Positions 12,206 through 24,958 of a stretch of 64,000 bases of DNA are shown here, piece by piece. The position numbers were made by a program, and so were the translations under genes. The DNA is taken from assembly GCA_023101725.1 (NCBI GenBank), contig JALJCO010003008.1:124001-188000 (forward strand). The letters run 5' to 3'. This DNA is from Atherinomorus stipes. Lineage: Eukaryota > Chordata > Actinopteri > Atheriniformes > Atherinidae. The stretch's first letter is position 1. Each line of letters starts with the position of its first letter. The notes beneath the pieces are model-generated. The model saw only the letters and a list, made by a program, of their open reading frames with translations, made no database searches and had not been told where the DNA came from.

Positions 12206-14296
12206 TCAATCCAAAATATTCCTATTCATTGGTTTGATAAAGGTTCTAAATAAGAATTATGATGACAAACTAACTGTTGGTGTCTTAGTGTATCTGAACC
12301 TGCTGATCCATACAGTATTTCCAGGCTGTAGTGTGCCTGAAGGGTCAGAATCGATGGCATGAAACCATGAACCCAGCTTGCTTTGTGTCATGAGTCTTGG
12401 CTGCAGCTGGTGGTGGTGGTGGAGGGGGAATATTACTAGCTCACTTTTGACCCACTGATACCAATCAATCAGGGTTCAAAGCCAGAAAATCACTGCTGAC
12501 CATGTGTTGCTCTGCAAGGACACAATTTACCATCTGCATTCACTCCTTCCAGCAAGATAATAAACCAAATCAAAAAGCAGAATTCATCTCTGATTGACCT
12601 CAGCGGGAGATTGGCAGCATGAGAGTACATCTGTCAAATCTGCAGAAATTTTGTAATGAATAGTGTTTACGCAAAGCTGAATGTCAAAGGAGGGTGAAAA
12701 GCATGTTTTCAGATTAAAAAAAAGGCTCATTATAGGATTAGCATGCTAACCCACCTTATAGCCTGGTATTACCAACTATGAAATTGCAGTTCCATAAGAT
12801 ACCTCTTGGTAGGATTGGACGCTGATTTAGTCCTTAAGTTTCTCATGTGGTTCCAAGGAAAAAGCAAAGAAAAAACTTATTTAATTTTGTTTTTGCTGTG
12901 ACATGCCAGGCAGCAGATTCTGACAGCGCCAATATGGCAACCATCATCCGAGAGCAATGACGACATGCTGAAATTTGCAGATATTATGAGTTCAAACTTT
13001 CACAGTTATGATGACTGCACTTTTCTGCTTGTGTGTGCATGTGTGTCAAATCTCTTATATCCTTGCAGACTTTTAGTTTTGTCTTAAAAGCTGCAATTTA
13101 CTTAATATACTCTATAGACAGATAACTGGGACCCAGGGGAAAAACATTAGAACCATTCAGAAGTGGAAATTTACTAAACTTTGAAAACCCAGAACCAAAC
13201 CATTACAAAGAGAGTGAGGGTTTAAGTGGGTGCAAAATGTACTCTGAGCTTGAAGACAGTAATTTGAGGAATGTAACAATAGCTCAGGGAAAAATTAAGT
13301 GGTTTTATAACTGATGGGAATTAACTGGACTTTTTAACTGCACCATTTTCAGCCCTTTTAAACACTAATGCATGCACAGCTTGTTAAACACATTTTCACC
13401 TCTTGCAGCATGATAAAAGGGTCTTCATAATGACACAAAAGCTAGTTTCTGAGCAGATTCAGCACAAAGTTAAATCAAATTTCACAAGCATCTTTATTAC
13501 TGACACTTGACATACCCTGTTTTTATCAATTCACTTCAGTAAGCTTAAAATGAAACCTCATACTGTGAATGACACGGGGGGGAGGAAGATGGGCAATTCA
13601 CTTCAACATGAAGTATTCTTGAACATCCTGAGAAAAACATGGCCCTCTTAGGATACATACTACACAGCTGAGCTTATATCTCTACTATCTATATACCAGT
13701 AAACCAGGTAATGGAGTCAACATCAGTAACTGCTCAAAACCGAAGATGCAAACTGGGGAACTTTAAACAGGTGGTCGACCAGTCGCTCTCCAGCTGCCAG
13801 GTGAAACTTTCAAGTAAACAAACTTGTTAGAATATTTCCTGCAACTCCAACAGACTTATTCATACTTAATTTATAAAACATTCCACTATCGTTTACTAGC
13901 TTTTCATTAGTTTGCCTGATTGTTGACTCTTAAGGTACAAAAAACAAATTTAAGGAGCAACAAGAGATTCAAAACAACTGAAAACTATTTAAGAGTAAAC
14001 ATAATGACCCATACAAAAGCAATTCATCTTAATCCTGCCCTCTGACCCATAGGAAGTGTGTGGTGGTGTATTTGCTTGCAGAAACAGCCTCTTCACTGGT
14101 TATCCCCTGATCTTGCGTAATTAAACCTATTTTAGGCTGCAACATTTGAGTAAAGGTCATGTAGACTGCCATTATACAACAATTGATAGAGTTTAAGTCT
14201 TGCAAAGAAAAAAATAATAATTCAGCAATCTCCTTGTTTCCTGTGGAGACCAAAATCACACTCAGTCACCAGGATATGGACTATCAATCCCCACGG

Positions 14297-14528
14297 TAGC
14301 CCAACAACACTGCATAATGCATTGTAATACACCCTACAAGAAAGAAAAAAAAAAACCCTGACTCTTGCCTTATATTAGCTGGGATAGGCTCCAGCAACCC
14401 CCAGTACCGCTTATCCCTGAACTGGATAAGCGGTACTGAAAATGAATCAATCAATCACATAAAACCCCATGATAACCCAACAACACTGCATAGTGCTTTA
14501 TAACATACCCTACAAGAAAAAAAAAATA
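14297..14528 (+). repeat. Diverged direct repeats of about 57 bp flanking a repeat fragment
   Basis: 14297-14354 and 14471-14528 both contain cccaacaacactgcata, followed by taccctacaagaaa or a close variant and an A-run. Between them sits the fragment 14376-14449. Confidence 0.7.
14376..14449 (-). repeat. Fragment of the same repeat with a perfect 15-bp hairpin
   Basis: The piece agctgggataggctccagca to ctgaaaatgaatca is the end of the repeat seen at 36819-37529. CAGTACCGCTTATCC at 14402-14416 and its exact complement at 14424-14438 flank a 7-nt loop. Confidence 0.65.
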
Positions 14529-14728
14529 TCCAAGTCTGTCGTATTTTTATTATTAACTACTGTAAATCTGTGATTATCTCTTCACTTCTCTTCAATCTCT
14601 TTCAAACAAATAATTTAACCTCAATTCGATAGAAAGAAGGTCAAGATGCTGTGTTTGCAAACAGTAAGCCTTTGGTATGCCTTGTACGACTTACATGTAG
14701 TTAGCTTAGCATAAGCGCAGGACACATG

Positions 14729-14950
14729 CTAAATGGACTGTACTTGTATAGCGCTTTTCCAGTCATACTAACCGCTCAAAGCGCTTTACACTACATATCA
14801 CATTCACCCAGTCGCACACACAATCACACACACATTCATACCCCGATGGGTACATCGGGAGGCAACTTGGGATTCAGTGTCTTGCCTAAGGACACTTCGG
14901 CATGTAGTCTGGGGAAGCCTGGAATCGAGCTCACAACCCTCCGGGTTGGG
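14729..14950 (+). repeat. SINE-like teleost repeat
   Basis: Contains taaatggactgtacttgtat followed by agcgcttttccagtc, ctcaaagcgctttacac, ATTCACCCAGTCGCACAC and GGACACTTCGGCATG. It belongs to an abundant fish repeat type; class not assigned. The small frames across it on both strands are shadows. Confidence 0.6.
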
Positions 14951-16716
14951 GATACAAATATGTTGCCAGTATTGTGTACATCCATTATCAACCTCTTCCA
15001 AAAAAGCTTGCCATATAACAAATAGTAACTTCTGCTGTATGTTTAACTTGGATACAAACAGAGGTGTCCCAAAAAAAAAAAAAAAGAAAAAAAAAAAAGC
15101 TCTGGGGGGAAAATGTATTTGAGCTGTTTGTTGTCAGCAGCAGCTAATCCATCTGCCTCAGGCTCCTGAGCAGCTTCACAGGAAAGATGAGATTTTAGGA
15201 AAGTGTGAAGTCACCACAACACCAAGGCATCCTCTTAGTTTTCCTGGTTTTATCATGCCATATGCTTACAAATACATACTGTATATTCTGAGTATATGTT
15301 CATATGTACATAACACACATATGACTGACAGATTTAAACAACACTCCTGGGGCCGTTTCAGTGAAAATATTTCTCAGGATCAGACACGTATACTCCTGCC
15401 TTTTATTCATGTTGCTGATCTCTCTAACAATCACAATGAAACAAGTAGGCTAATACCTGGACCGCATGCGCACATCCATGCACGCACACATATCTAATCT
15501 CTGTCTGAGTCTAAGTCGCTGATTGATTCCTGCTGAGCTCCATATTGTGTTTTTATCGACCAACTCAATCAATGTGGCCACTGAACTATGTTTGTGTGTA
15601 CAGGTATATGTATGAGTGCATGAGCGTTGGAACTCTTGTAGACTCTTGATTGGCCAAATCAATCAAGACTGATGAGGGAAGGTCAGCAAAGAAATGTCAG
15701 AAGAAAAAGTAAAAGGTTCAGACATAAGCACAGGTGTTTGTGCTTCCATCTTTGAAGGGACATTCACTAACACATGCATTGCCAGGCCTTTAACATAAGC
15801 CTGGAGCTCAGCTGTATAGTCTAAACTCTCAAACAGTCTTTTGAAGTTGTGAGGAACAGACAGAATGCGCTCAGAATACGTAAATGTCCTCAATGTGATG
15901 CTTTCAAACTAAAGCTTGATCAGAAAGATCACAGAAAGTCATGAACATACTCAGGGACACTGCTCCATCAGCTGAGGTTACTTTTACTGAAATATATTTG
16001 CTGGACTTTTACACTCAACTGAACCCTTAGTCTACCATTATCCTCTCCTTTGGCCCTTTCCACACTATAGCGCTAAATTGTCCACTTTCATATGGAAATC
16101 AAGCAGTAAAAGTTGTCTAGCCCATCAATGGGGGTAATGGGGGTCGTCTACATGATCAAAACATCTATATTCCTAAAAGAAAAAGGAGCACAAGATTTCT
16201 GCAAATCCATGTAGGTTCTAGAGAAAGAATGGGGACCGAGCCAAAGTCTTCAATCTTAAACAGACTGATTTATGCTCCTGGGAATGTCCCCAAAAGGACG
16301 TCTAGACCCGACATCAAACTTTGTAAACCGGTTCATGTCCTCACAACATAACCTATAAAAGTACACATAAACACACACATACTGGTGCCCACTCATCCAA
16401 CCCCACGCTTAGAAGTGCAATAAAACATCCATCAGGCAATCAAGCGGGTCACATAAAATCATCTCGGAGTGTGTGGGCTTCAGTCACACCTGCTTCATTA
16501 CCTGTATCTGAAGTCCTTCAAGTTCCAGGATAGGAATTTTCTGTTGGCTCAAATGCAACAGCTTATCACGTCTAGAGTTTCATTAACATTAATCATGAAA
16601 AAGTAAGAATAGTATATTACTTTTAAAGAAAATTTAATAGCAACTTGTATCTTTAGACTAGACCTCCCACAAGGTTTACTCTTGTAAACTCCTTTTACAG
16701 CACAAAAAAATATTTA

Positions 16717-17058
16717 GGGTTCTTGCAGGTTTCAGCAAGTAACATTTAAGACCTTTTATGACCTTTATGAATTAAATTTAAGACAAACATGAATGGATTA
16801 CCAGAAACATTCAAAATATCCCAGAAATTTGCAACCTTTTATATTTTTTGTTGATTTAGTAATTAAACAAGAAAAAAAATATCTGTGCTTTAAAAAAAAG
16901 AAGATCAATTTGATACTAGAGCTGATTTGAAAATTTTACTTTATTGGAATGTGTTTGATTGTTCTGTAACTTCATTGCTCTGCAGCGGTTTTGGCCAGGA
17001 TGCTCTCTCAATGAGGCTTTCCTGGTAAAATAACGGTTAAATAAAATAAATAAAAAAT
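16717..17058 (+). repeat. Fish interspersed repeat fragments with a LINE-type tail
   Basis: ggttcttgcaggtttcagca and aagaccttttatgaccttta near 16717-16780, then a tail at about 16990-17058 (ctcaatgaggctttcctggt followed by aaaataacggttaaataaaa). The tail matches the ends of retroposons seen across fishes. Degraded; boundaries uncertain. Confidence 0.4.
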
Positions 17059-17428
17059 GTACAAATTACTGTTAAATGATATGTATGATATTATATATGT
17101 ATTATTTTTGCCAGTCTGCCTGATATTTGTAACTCAGACAGTCAAAAATATCATGGTCATCACTTGAAGCCGGCTGGATGCTCATTAGCAGCAAACGGCC
17201 GCCTGAAACTCATCCTGTGGAGCCGCTTACACTCTTCCCCTCGTTTTGCTCAGCACAGGGAAAAGATGAAGACAATTAGCGTCAATACAACCGCTTTTGG
17301 CTGCTTTCTAACACCTCTCATCCCTGCCTGTTCAGCATGAGCCACACAACACACTCAGTTCATTTGTAAGAGCTCCAGCTCATTAAAAAACACTTTAACA
17401 CGCTTTGATGGCTCTTTTGCCTGCTCAT

Positions 17429-17457
17429 AGACACACACGCGCACACACACACACACT
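17429..17457. repeat. (CA)n tract
   Basis: Imperfect CA/CG repeat. Confidence 0.9.
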
Positions 17458-20400
17458 CTCGTGGAGGCAACGTATCTCTGCGAGCAATTGGCAAACACAT
17501 TATTGCACACATTTTACACTTCTGCAAGACACACAAACTCTTTTGTTTTTCTTCTTGTGTGCTGAGGCACATCGGAAACACTCGTATGGTTTAATCTCAC
17601 TCATTGTGTCTTTGTTATACACACACTGTAATTAAGATATTGTCTCTTATGGAGAGTGGAGAGCTGAGAGTAAGCCTTTGATTTCTACCACAGAGACAAA
17701 GACTGCATTTGCTGCACCTTCCCCTGGTGAAATAGCATATCAGGAACATTGTTTATCTGTATGAAATTGCAGCAGAAGTAGCTGTCAACTTGGAAAACTT
17801 CCTACGAACTGATGAAATGGTGTATTTATTGGAATTTATGTTAAAAGGTGCCATCAGCTGGAAATCACACTTTTTCATGTTAAAAACATTTAAAGCGTGC
17901 CGAAAATTTCGGAGTGTGAAACTGGCTCCACACACACGCACACTCCACAGTACGCGATTTTCCTCCCCCTCCTAGACCGACGTCAGGCTAGGAAGCTACT
18001 TACAGAAGCTCGCCTCTCCTCCACCACCTGAAACCAGCTGATTAGCTGCTGTGGTGATTAATGACGAGCTTTGTCAAAGACGGGGAGACTGAGGAGTCAG
18101 TGGGCTACCACAATCAGTAACTTGCTGTCATTATCAGAATAGAAAGTGTCGTTAGCATGTTTCTTGCAGGGACTTCACTGTGCAAATACAAACAATTTTT
18201 GTACTCCTTTTATGCTTTTGCAAGCAAAATGAAGACAGCAACTCGGTTTTGAATTGCAAGGTGTCAACTTTAGCTTGCCAAGTTTCCAGTTTTGATATCA
18301 TGAAAGAATGCTTTCATTTCCCACTTCAGAAAAAGAATGCAACATCTCTTTAGTTAGAAACTTTGCACAGATGAAAGATGAGTAAAGCCAGACAGATGTT
18401 TAAGGGATCACAAGGGAAAAATAAAAAGACATGATCTTTTAAATTCAAGTATACAATATATTCTGTTATCTGCTACAGAAAAGGCAGAGAGAGTTTGTAT
18501 GTTGGATAGAAAATAAAGCTTGTTTGCATGCTGACAGCACGTGTTTTTGCACAATCCACCTGAATAAATTGCTTTTTACTTCTCCTGAAAGTCATCAATT
18601 ATCTCATATAATTTGTTTAGTATATTTGCATATTTAATTCCTTTTAACTTCTGCATTTTTAATCTGAAAATGAAAAGAATAAAAAGATTCTTGATTTAAG
18701 AGGTGCAAGAATGTAAATTACAAATAAAGATTTGAGGGTTTTTTTCCCCCTGTTTAGGCTACCTGTAATGTATATACAGTGAATATTGTAAGACAATCCA
18801 AAAACACCAAGTATGTATTCATTTATTATCTAATCTTGTTACAAAAAGATGACTTTTGGATGTTTTGATCAATTAAAAAAAAGGAAATGAAAAAGAGAAG
18901 ACTGAATCAAGGGAGTGATATTGCACCAAAGAAAAAGTGACTAACATGATTCAGTTCAGACTGGAGCATTAAACTTTGATACGGCACTGTGCTCAACAAG
19001 CAGGCCGCTTTTTAAAATGGATATGTGGCATTTTGGAAGCAGCCCTTTTGGACCGGGCGAGGTGAATAGGAGACTCACCTCGCTTTCTTGTATCACGCAT
19101 TTTCCCTTTTTTTCCTCCGTCCTCCAGCAGCGAGGAGGATCTAATGGAGACATCCTGACCTCCTTCACTGAGCTGCAGCCTCTTTTCACTTAGATACGCA
19201 CGAGTGAGTGCAGCTCATGCTTTCATCCTTTTTCACACACATCGAAGTCCCAGAGTTGGCACTTTTGCTCCATCATCAACTCTGCATCTCTGGGTATCAG
19301 GCGTACACACAGCAGATGCAGCTCTGTGTGTGTGTAAACCAATAAACAGGAGAGATCCTGTCTTTGTGTGGAAGTGTTGTGATAGAAGATGCGTGTGCGT
19401 GCATGTTGGCTGGGTTACAGGCTGCTGTAATGAAATGAATGTGTCCGTAGAACAGATTGAACAGTCCAGGATTGATACTCAGAAGCTGCAGCAGTTTGGG
19501 TTTGGTTCTGCTTAATGTGCTCTTGGGCAAACCACCAATCACCCACTAACAGCTGGATGTGATCACACGAGTACTAATTTAATGCCGAGATAAAGGATGA
19601 CTACACTAATGGACAAAAACAGCCTCCTGCAAATTTCAGACGGTGACAGAAACACACGGATCAGCTGGAAAATTAAATGCACCAACAGGCAAAACTACTC
19701 ATCTTGTTAAATGTTCAGTTAGGAAAAGCGGCATTCTGGTCCTGGCATTTACATGACACTTGCCACCCACCTTAACAGCTCTGCTGACCAGTCATACCCA
19801 CCCCCGCCATATATAACAACAGTACTTCTGATATATGAGTGTGCACTTCCAGTTTGTTCTTTTTCCTCTGATAAAAAAGTGGGAAACAGAAAAAAACAAT
19901 TGCTTGCTTTTCTCATTTTCATTTCCTAAACCAAAATAAAACATCATTTAAGAAGATCTTCATTTTCAAAGTGCCTTCCAAGTGCTCATCTGAGTGCATT
20001 ACATCATATAACCTTATGTGTCAGAACTGAATGCCCATCAGTCTACAAAGGTTAAATGATAAAGTGCAGATGTGATAACAGTTTTCTTATGGCAGAATCC
20101 TGAATGGAAGTTTATGATGGTCATTCAGCTCTGACACTTACACTAAAAGGTTATATAAAGTGATATATTGGAGTGCAATAATAGACTTGACTCAATGTTC
20201 AATGTTAAAGTGCAGCAGGTATCCATAAATGGTGAAAAGTATTGGCCAACCATAATCTATCAATGCAACTGCTCTGTATCTACAGCCAAAGTTTGAAAGA
20301 AGAAACATTCTAAAATGCGTCTAATCAGGTTTCATTTTCCTACTGCACATGTGAAACAGAGAAATACTTTATTCTGCATGTATCGATTGTGATGATTAAA

Positions 20401-21400
20401 TGAGTTCAACGCAGCTTTGCCTGAAGAGTAAACACAGCATACACAGAGCAGAGGTGACTTCTGGGTCATGAAACTGGTCTCAGATGAGAAAAAGAAAAAT
20501 CAAATCTTCAATTTAGTCTCGAGTATGAATCAGAGAATGGATAATGGTTCATCTTCAGATTTTTCATTTGGGTTTAGGAAACAGAGAAAGTAAAAATAAC
20601 CAGTTTTTCAGGATCTTTTTTATTTTGCATTGCAATGAAGACAAAACAAAAACAAACAAACATCTAGCTCCATCTAGCTTTGTCATTTATTGAAGAACTG
20701 CAGAACTAAACTGCAGGTTATTGACCACATTATAACCCTTAGAGCAGAATGTGGACCCTTGTTAGTTGGTAATATTCATTGACAGACAAATTAAAATAGC
20801 CAATATGTTAGCAGTGCTCTATAATTATTCTGTGAATATAAATACATAATCTTTGCCATAGAATATTAAGGGTAAGTTTCTGCAGCTATGCTAGATGGCG
20901 CTAAATAAAAAGTCAAAGGAACAGAGAAGTTATTAAGAGATATCATCTAAAAACCCTGAAATAAATGTCACGCTTACTGATGCTGCAGTGTGATAAGATG
21001 CTAATGCTTCAATTAAACTGCATTTTGAGCTTTTAAGTATCCTTCAAATGCCAGCGTCTCAGTTTCATGTAATTAAAAGCAGAAGATTATGTTGTATTGA
21101 GTATAATGCGAGTCACCCAATCTCCTGCTTCGAGGCAACAGAAGCGATGCTATAAAGCAAAACACAGTAGCCTGGGACGTCAGTGTGCCACCAAACTGAG
21201 TCAGATGCCCCGAGTTGTAAGGCTGGAAAGTTCTGCAATGCTGCTTTAACCATCATGATCCGCAACATACTTTTAGAAAATCATTAAATGATTAATAATG
21301 TTGCCATCATGTGGAAAAAGTCCCGGGAGGCAGCATATTTTGATGGGAAAAATGTTACCTCCTAAAGTTTTATTGATATGTATAAGAACAGCAGCTTTAA

Positions 21401-21801
21401 AGCAACACTATGTAAGAGTTTCTGACTTTAAAAATCTGTACCTGTGACTCATTTTGATGGCAAAGTTGACATTCATGCACTTTTCTGGAGCTATCATTGC
21501 CCCCGCAGTGTTCCAGGGCTGAGAAACCGCACTTTGTGTTCCAGCCCAGAGCATCAACTGACAGCTGTGTTTTGCTTTATGGCACCATGTTAAGCCAGCA
21601 ACTGGATAACTGGTTGTATGAAACATGCACCATGGATGATTCATCAGAGAAACAAACTGACAGAAAGGGATGAATCAAGAGTAAATGTTGGACTGACTTT
21701 TACAGGCTTGAGAGAGCTCAGAGAAGAGGAAGGATAAAAAACAGGTGCTGAACTAGCCGTCATTAGGGGATGAAAATCTGCCAAAGTTTACTAGTGTTGC
21801 T
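21401..21801. mobile_element. Probable TTAA-type miniature element (about 400 bp)
   Basis: The left end is TTAA then AGCAACACTATG. The right end read inward is TTAG then AGCAACACTAGT. The inner right end (gaactagccgtcattagggg) resembles a fragment at 44936-45035 (gaattagccgccattagggg) that also ends in a CTTTAA edge. It is degraded, and the right TTAA is mutated. Confidence 0.55.
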
Positions 21802-23959
21802 CTAACAATCACCAATGCCGACAGAGAAAAGAATCTAGTGACGATCACTTTTCCTCTAAAACATATTTTCTATCAAAGTTTACTTGTATTTAATGTATTG
21901 ATTGTTTTAGTTTTGATATTGCCCATAACTATTATAGTTTTCAGGGTCAAATGGGCTCATGTTGGGGTAAAAATGCCAACTGTTACTGAATTCATGTATT
22001 CATAATGAAAGATCTGCCCTCATCAAGCAATAAGCTTTTACTTTGTCCAAGTATTTAGTTCCAAAAACAGTATCTGATCATGTTACATCTCTCATCCTTG
22101 CAGCATTTAGGATTTGGAGGCAAGACTGACATCAGAGGAGTGAAGGCTATAGCTTGGATGGATGCATATATGTAGTATACACTAACAAGGACTCATTTAG
22201 TAAAGCTGTGCGTCTGGGAAACAGATCCACACAAGCACATTAAAACCAGATGACAGGAACTTTCTGGGGGTCAACTTTGAGAAAATTTTAGTTGTGCACC
22301 ATGAAGTCTGTCACACTTTACCTCCATAGCTGTAGAAACCTAATTTACTGTAATGCCAACACTACAAAAAAGTAATGTAAAGGTCACAGACAGCATTCAT
22401 GTCATCTAAGAACCATTATAATTTGCATTTGCATCTCCCATTCTCCACAATGTCAACTCTCCTCTACTTAAAAAAAAAAAAAAAAAGAAAATGTCCTGTA
22501 AAAGCACACTGCAGCATAATGACCAATTAATGTCCATTCGGGGCCTAAACTAACCCCATGGGGGCCTCCTTCTCAGCACATTAAATAACCAATTTGCAGC
22601 AAAAACGTCATTACGGGAATGGTTCTCCACCAAAACATATCATTACAGTAACGGCAGCTACTGTAGCGTAGCGCTTCAGAAGAATATGGGTGAACACGGG
22701 CTAAAACATCAGTCATTCATTGTGTTTTGAGCCCTTCATGGACCGCTGCCTGACACTACCAAGCTTATGCCTCCGACGCTATAATGGAGGAGCTACCTGC
22801 TGTTAATCACAAAAATACCATTTAGCTCCGGCTTAATTACTGTGAGTTTCACAATGCAAGCATGAGAAATGAGTGCAATGTTAATGCCACAGAGCTGACA
22901 GCTTTTATGCATTATGGTACCATTAACTCCCTGCCGAATCTCCACAGGTGTCAATAAAATCTAAAACTTAAATGACACAGTTAATCATGACAATTAGTAC
23001 GAGTCAAGAGACAAAGTTCATCAAACAATCCAGCATCATTGAGTGTAACCGTTTGCATCTGCTGCTCCTGTAATCATGTTTGGACTAATCTCTGTGCAGC
23101 AAGGTGCAGTTCTGTCTGCAAAGTGCTAAAAATGGAGGACAAATTCAGGAAGGAAGTTTTTGTTTTTCCAAGCCGGGATGTGACTGGTGGAAGGCTTCTG
23201 CTTTATGATCGCACCATGCTGCCGTTTCAGTAATTAGGGAGGGAAATTAGAGGTTGAGTTAAAGCGGCAGAGAGTCTATAAAAACACCTGAGCTCGGTTT
23301 GTGTGGAAACACGGTTTAATGCAAATGTGCTTAGTCTGAAGGAAAGCGACATCACAGCGAAACAAATGCGCTCATAAACATCAAAAGGTGCAATCAGTTA
23401 TAATATACTGGCTTTTCTTCACACCGTCCCAGATGTTTCTCATCAGTTCAGCCCAACATAGTCTAAACTCTCTATTTTAGTTTTAAAATGAGAACACTTT
23501 CACGTCGCATTAACAGTCTGCAGAAGCGGTGATGCACAGAGTAGAAAAAAAGGAATCAAATAAATGACAGAGTTATGAAGTGCATCTTCATCCTTTACTG
23601 GTCTAGCAAGCAAAAATCCTCAAATAAATTAAAATGAATATTTTAGATGAACAGCTGAATGCTAGATAGGTCTTGAGTGAAAATGCTTGTGAAACAGTTT
23701 AACACAGCACAGTAATAAGCAGTGCATGTGGGAAAATGAAGGGAATCCAAATCAGGATTTTTGAGAAAATGTTTGGAAAGTTTTAAGTGGAAAAAAAAAT
23801 GACAACAGAAAGTTGAAAAATTCAGAAGATACATTTAAAACTACTGTTAAATCCTGATAGCAGACAGAAACTAATGTTAAAATTATCAATGTAGCTCCAT
23901 GTTGAATTGGAATATATTACTTTTGCATTTGCCATCATGATACAATGTGCTGCAGCTAA

Positions 23960-23993
23960 ATAATAATAACAATAATAATAATAATAATAATAA
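23960..23993. repeat. (AAT)n microsatellite
   Basis: About eleven AAT units with one AAC. Confidence 0.95.
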
Positions 23994-24918
23994 CATTAAG
24001 TTAGTTTCATTCTGACATTAAGTTTGAGGCATGGTGTTCAACTGATAAGGTTAAGTTGGTGTAGAGATCAACATCATTGCCTCAGAGCAAAAAGAACTAT
24101 GATTGATTGGGGGGAGATTCTTGACTTCCTCCCATGGTGCATAAACATACCTAATAAATCAATAACCTTAACGAACACTGTAAATGACAGACAAGACTGA
24201 GATCATTCATGCATCTCCCAAAGCAGAATGCAGTGTCCATGTCTTCTTATGTGGAAATCCCTTTTAAATATCCGCTGCATTAAGAATGCAGTGTAAATTT
24301 AGACTATAGCATTTGCTTGAAGCACAATTATTATCATACTATTATTATTATTTTAACTTTTAATCATTTTAAATGGTGGTAAACTTTCTTTGAGTAGCTT
24401 TAAGCTTTAGTTCTCCCATCAGGAAAGTTGACTCTCCAACTATGAAGCTCTCTGACTGATGTTCACTGCTGCCAAGACACTACCAATCCAACATAACCCC
24501 ACTTCAAAAAGGGCAACACATCCTCAAAGGTCACATTTTTATGTGGTCCTGAATCAGAAATGCATCCATTTGTGTGGAAGTGGCTGGAGTTTGAACGGTA
24601 ATGTCACATTTCATCTGACTTTTTCTTGCACCGGAGGAGAAGATATAATAAGACTGAACGTGAACAGCAGTTTCTTGATACATGTACTTGTTTGTACGTG
24701 CATTCTCGTTTGTTAGTTAACATTAGATCATTGTCTTTTCTGGTACACACATGCTAACAAGTGTAGCATCCATGTTACTTCCATAGAGCATACCACGAAT
24801 GATGTCACATATTCCTCTATGATTGCAGGTTAATTCTGAGCCATGTACAGTTCATACTGAAGTCTGACAGAAACTGCATGTAAATGATATGAACGACCAC
24901 ACAAACACATTAGATTTA

Positions 24919-24921
<3 letters not shown>

Positions 24922-24954
<33 letters not shown>
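24922..24954. repeat. A33 homopolymer
   Basis: Uninterrupted A run. No retroposon body was recognised directly upstream. Confidence 0.95.

Positions 24955-24958
<4 letters not shown>

Noticed and set aside
17996..18050. 24-nt micro-exon candidate on minus (tttcag to gtaagt)
   Set aside because: Phase fits the semaphorin chain, but so short a glycine-rich piece is expected by chance over 27 kb.
18760..18790. TATA-like and TGTATATACAGT palindromic motifs as promoter or operator
   Set aside because: AT-rich vertebrate introns contain many such strings; no start site or gene follows.
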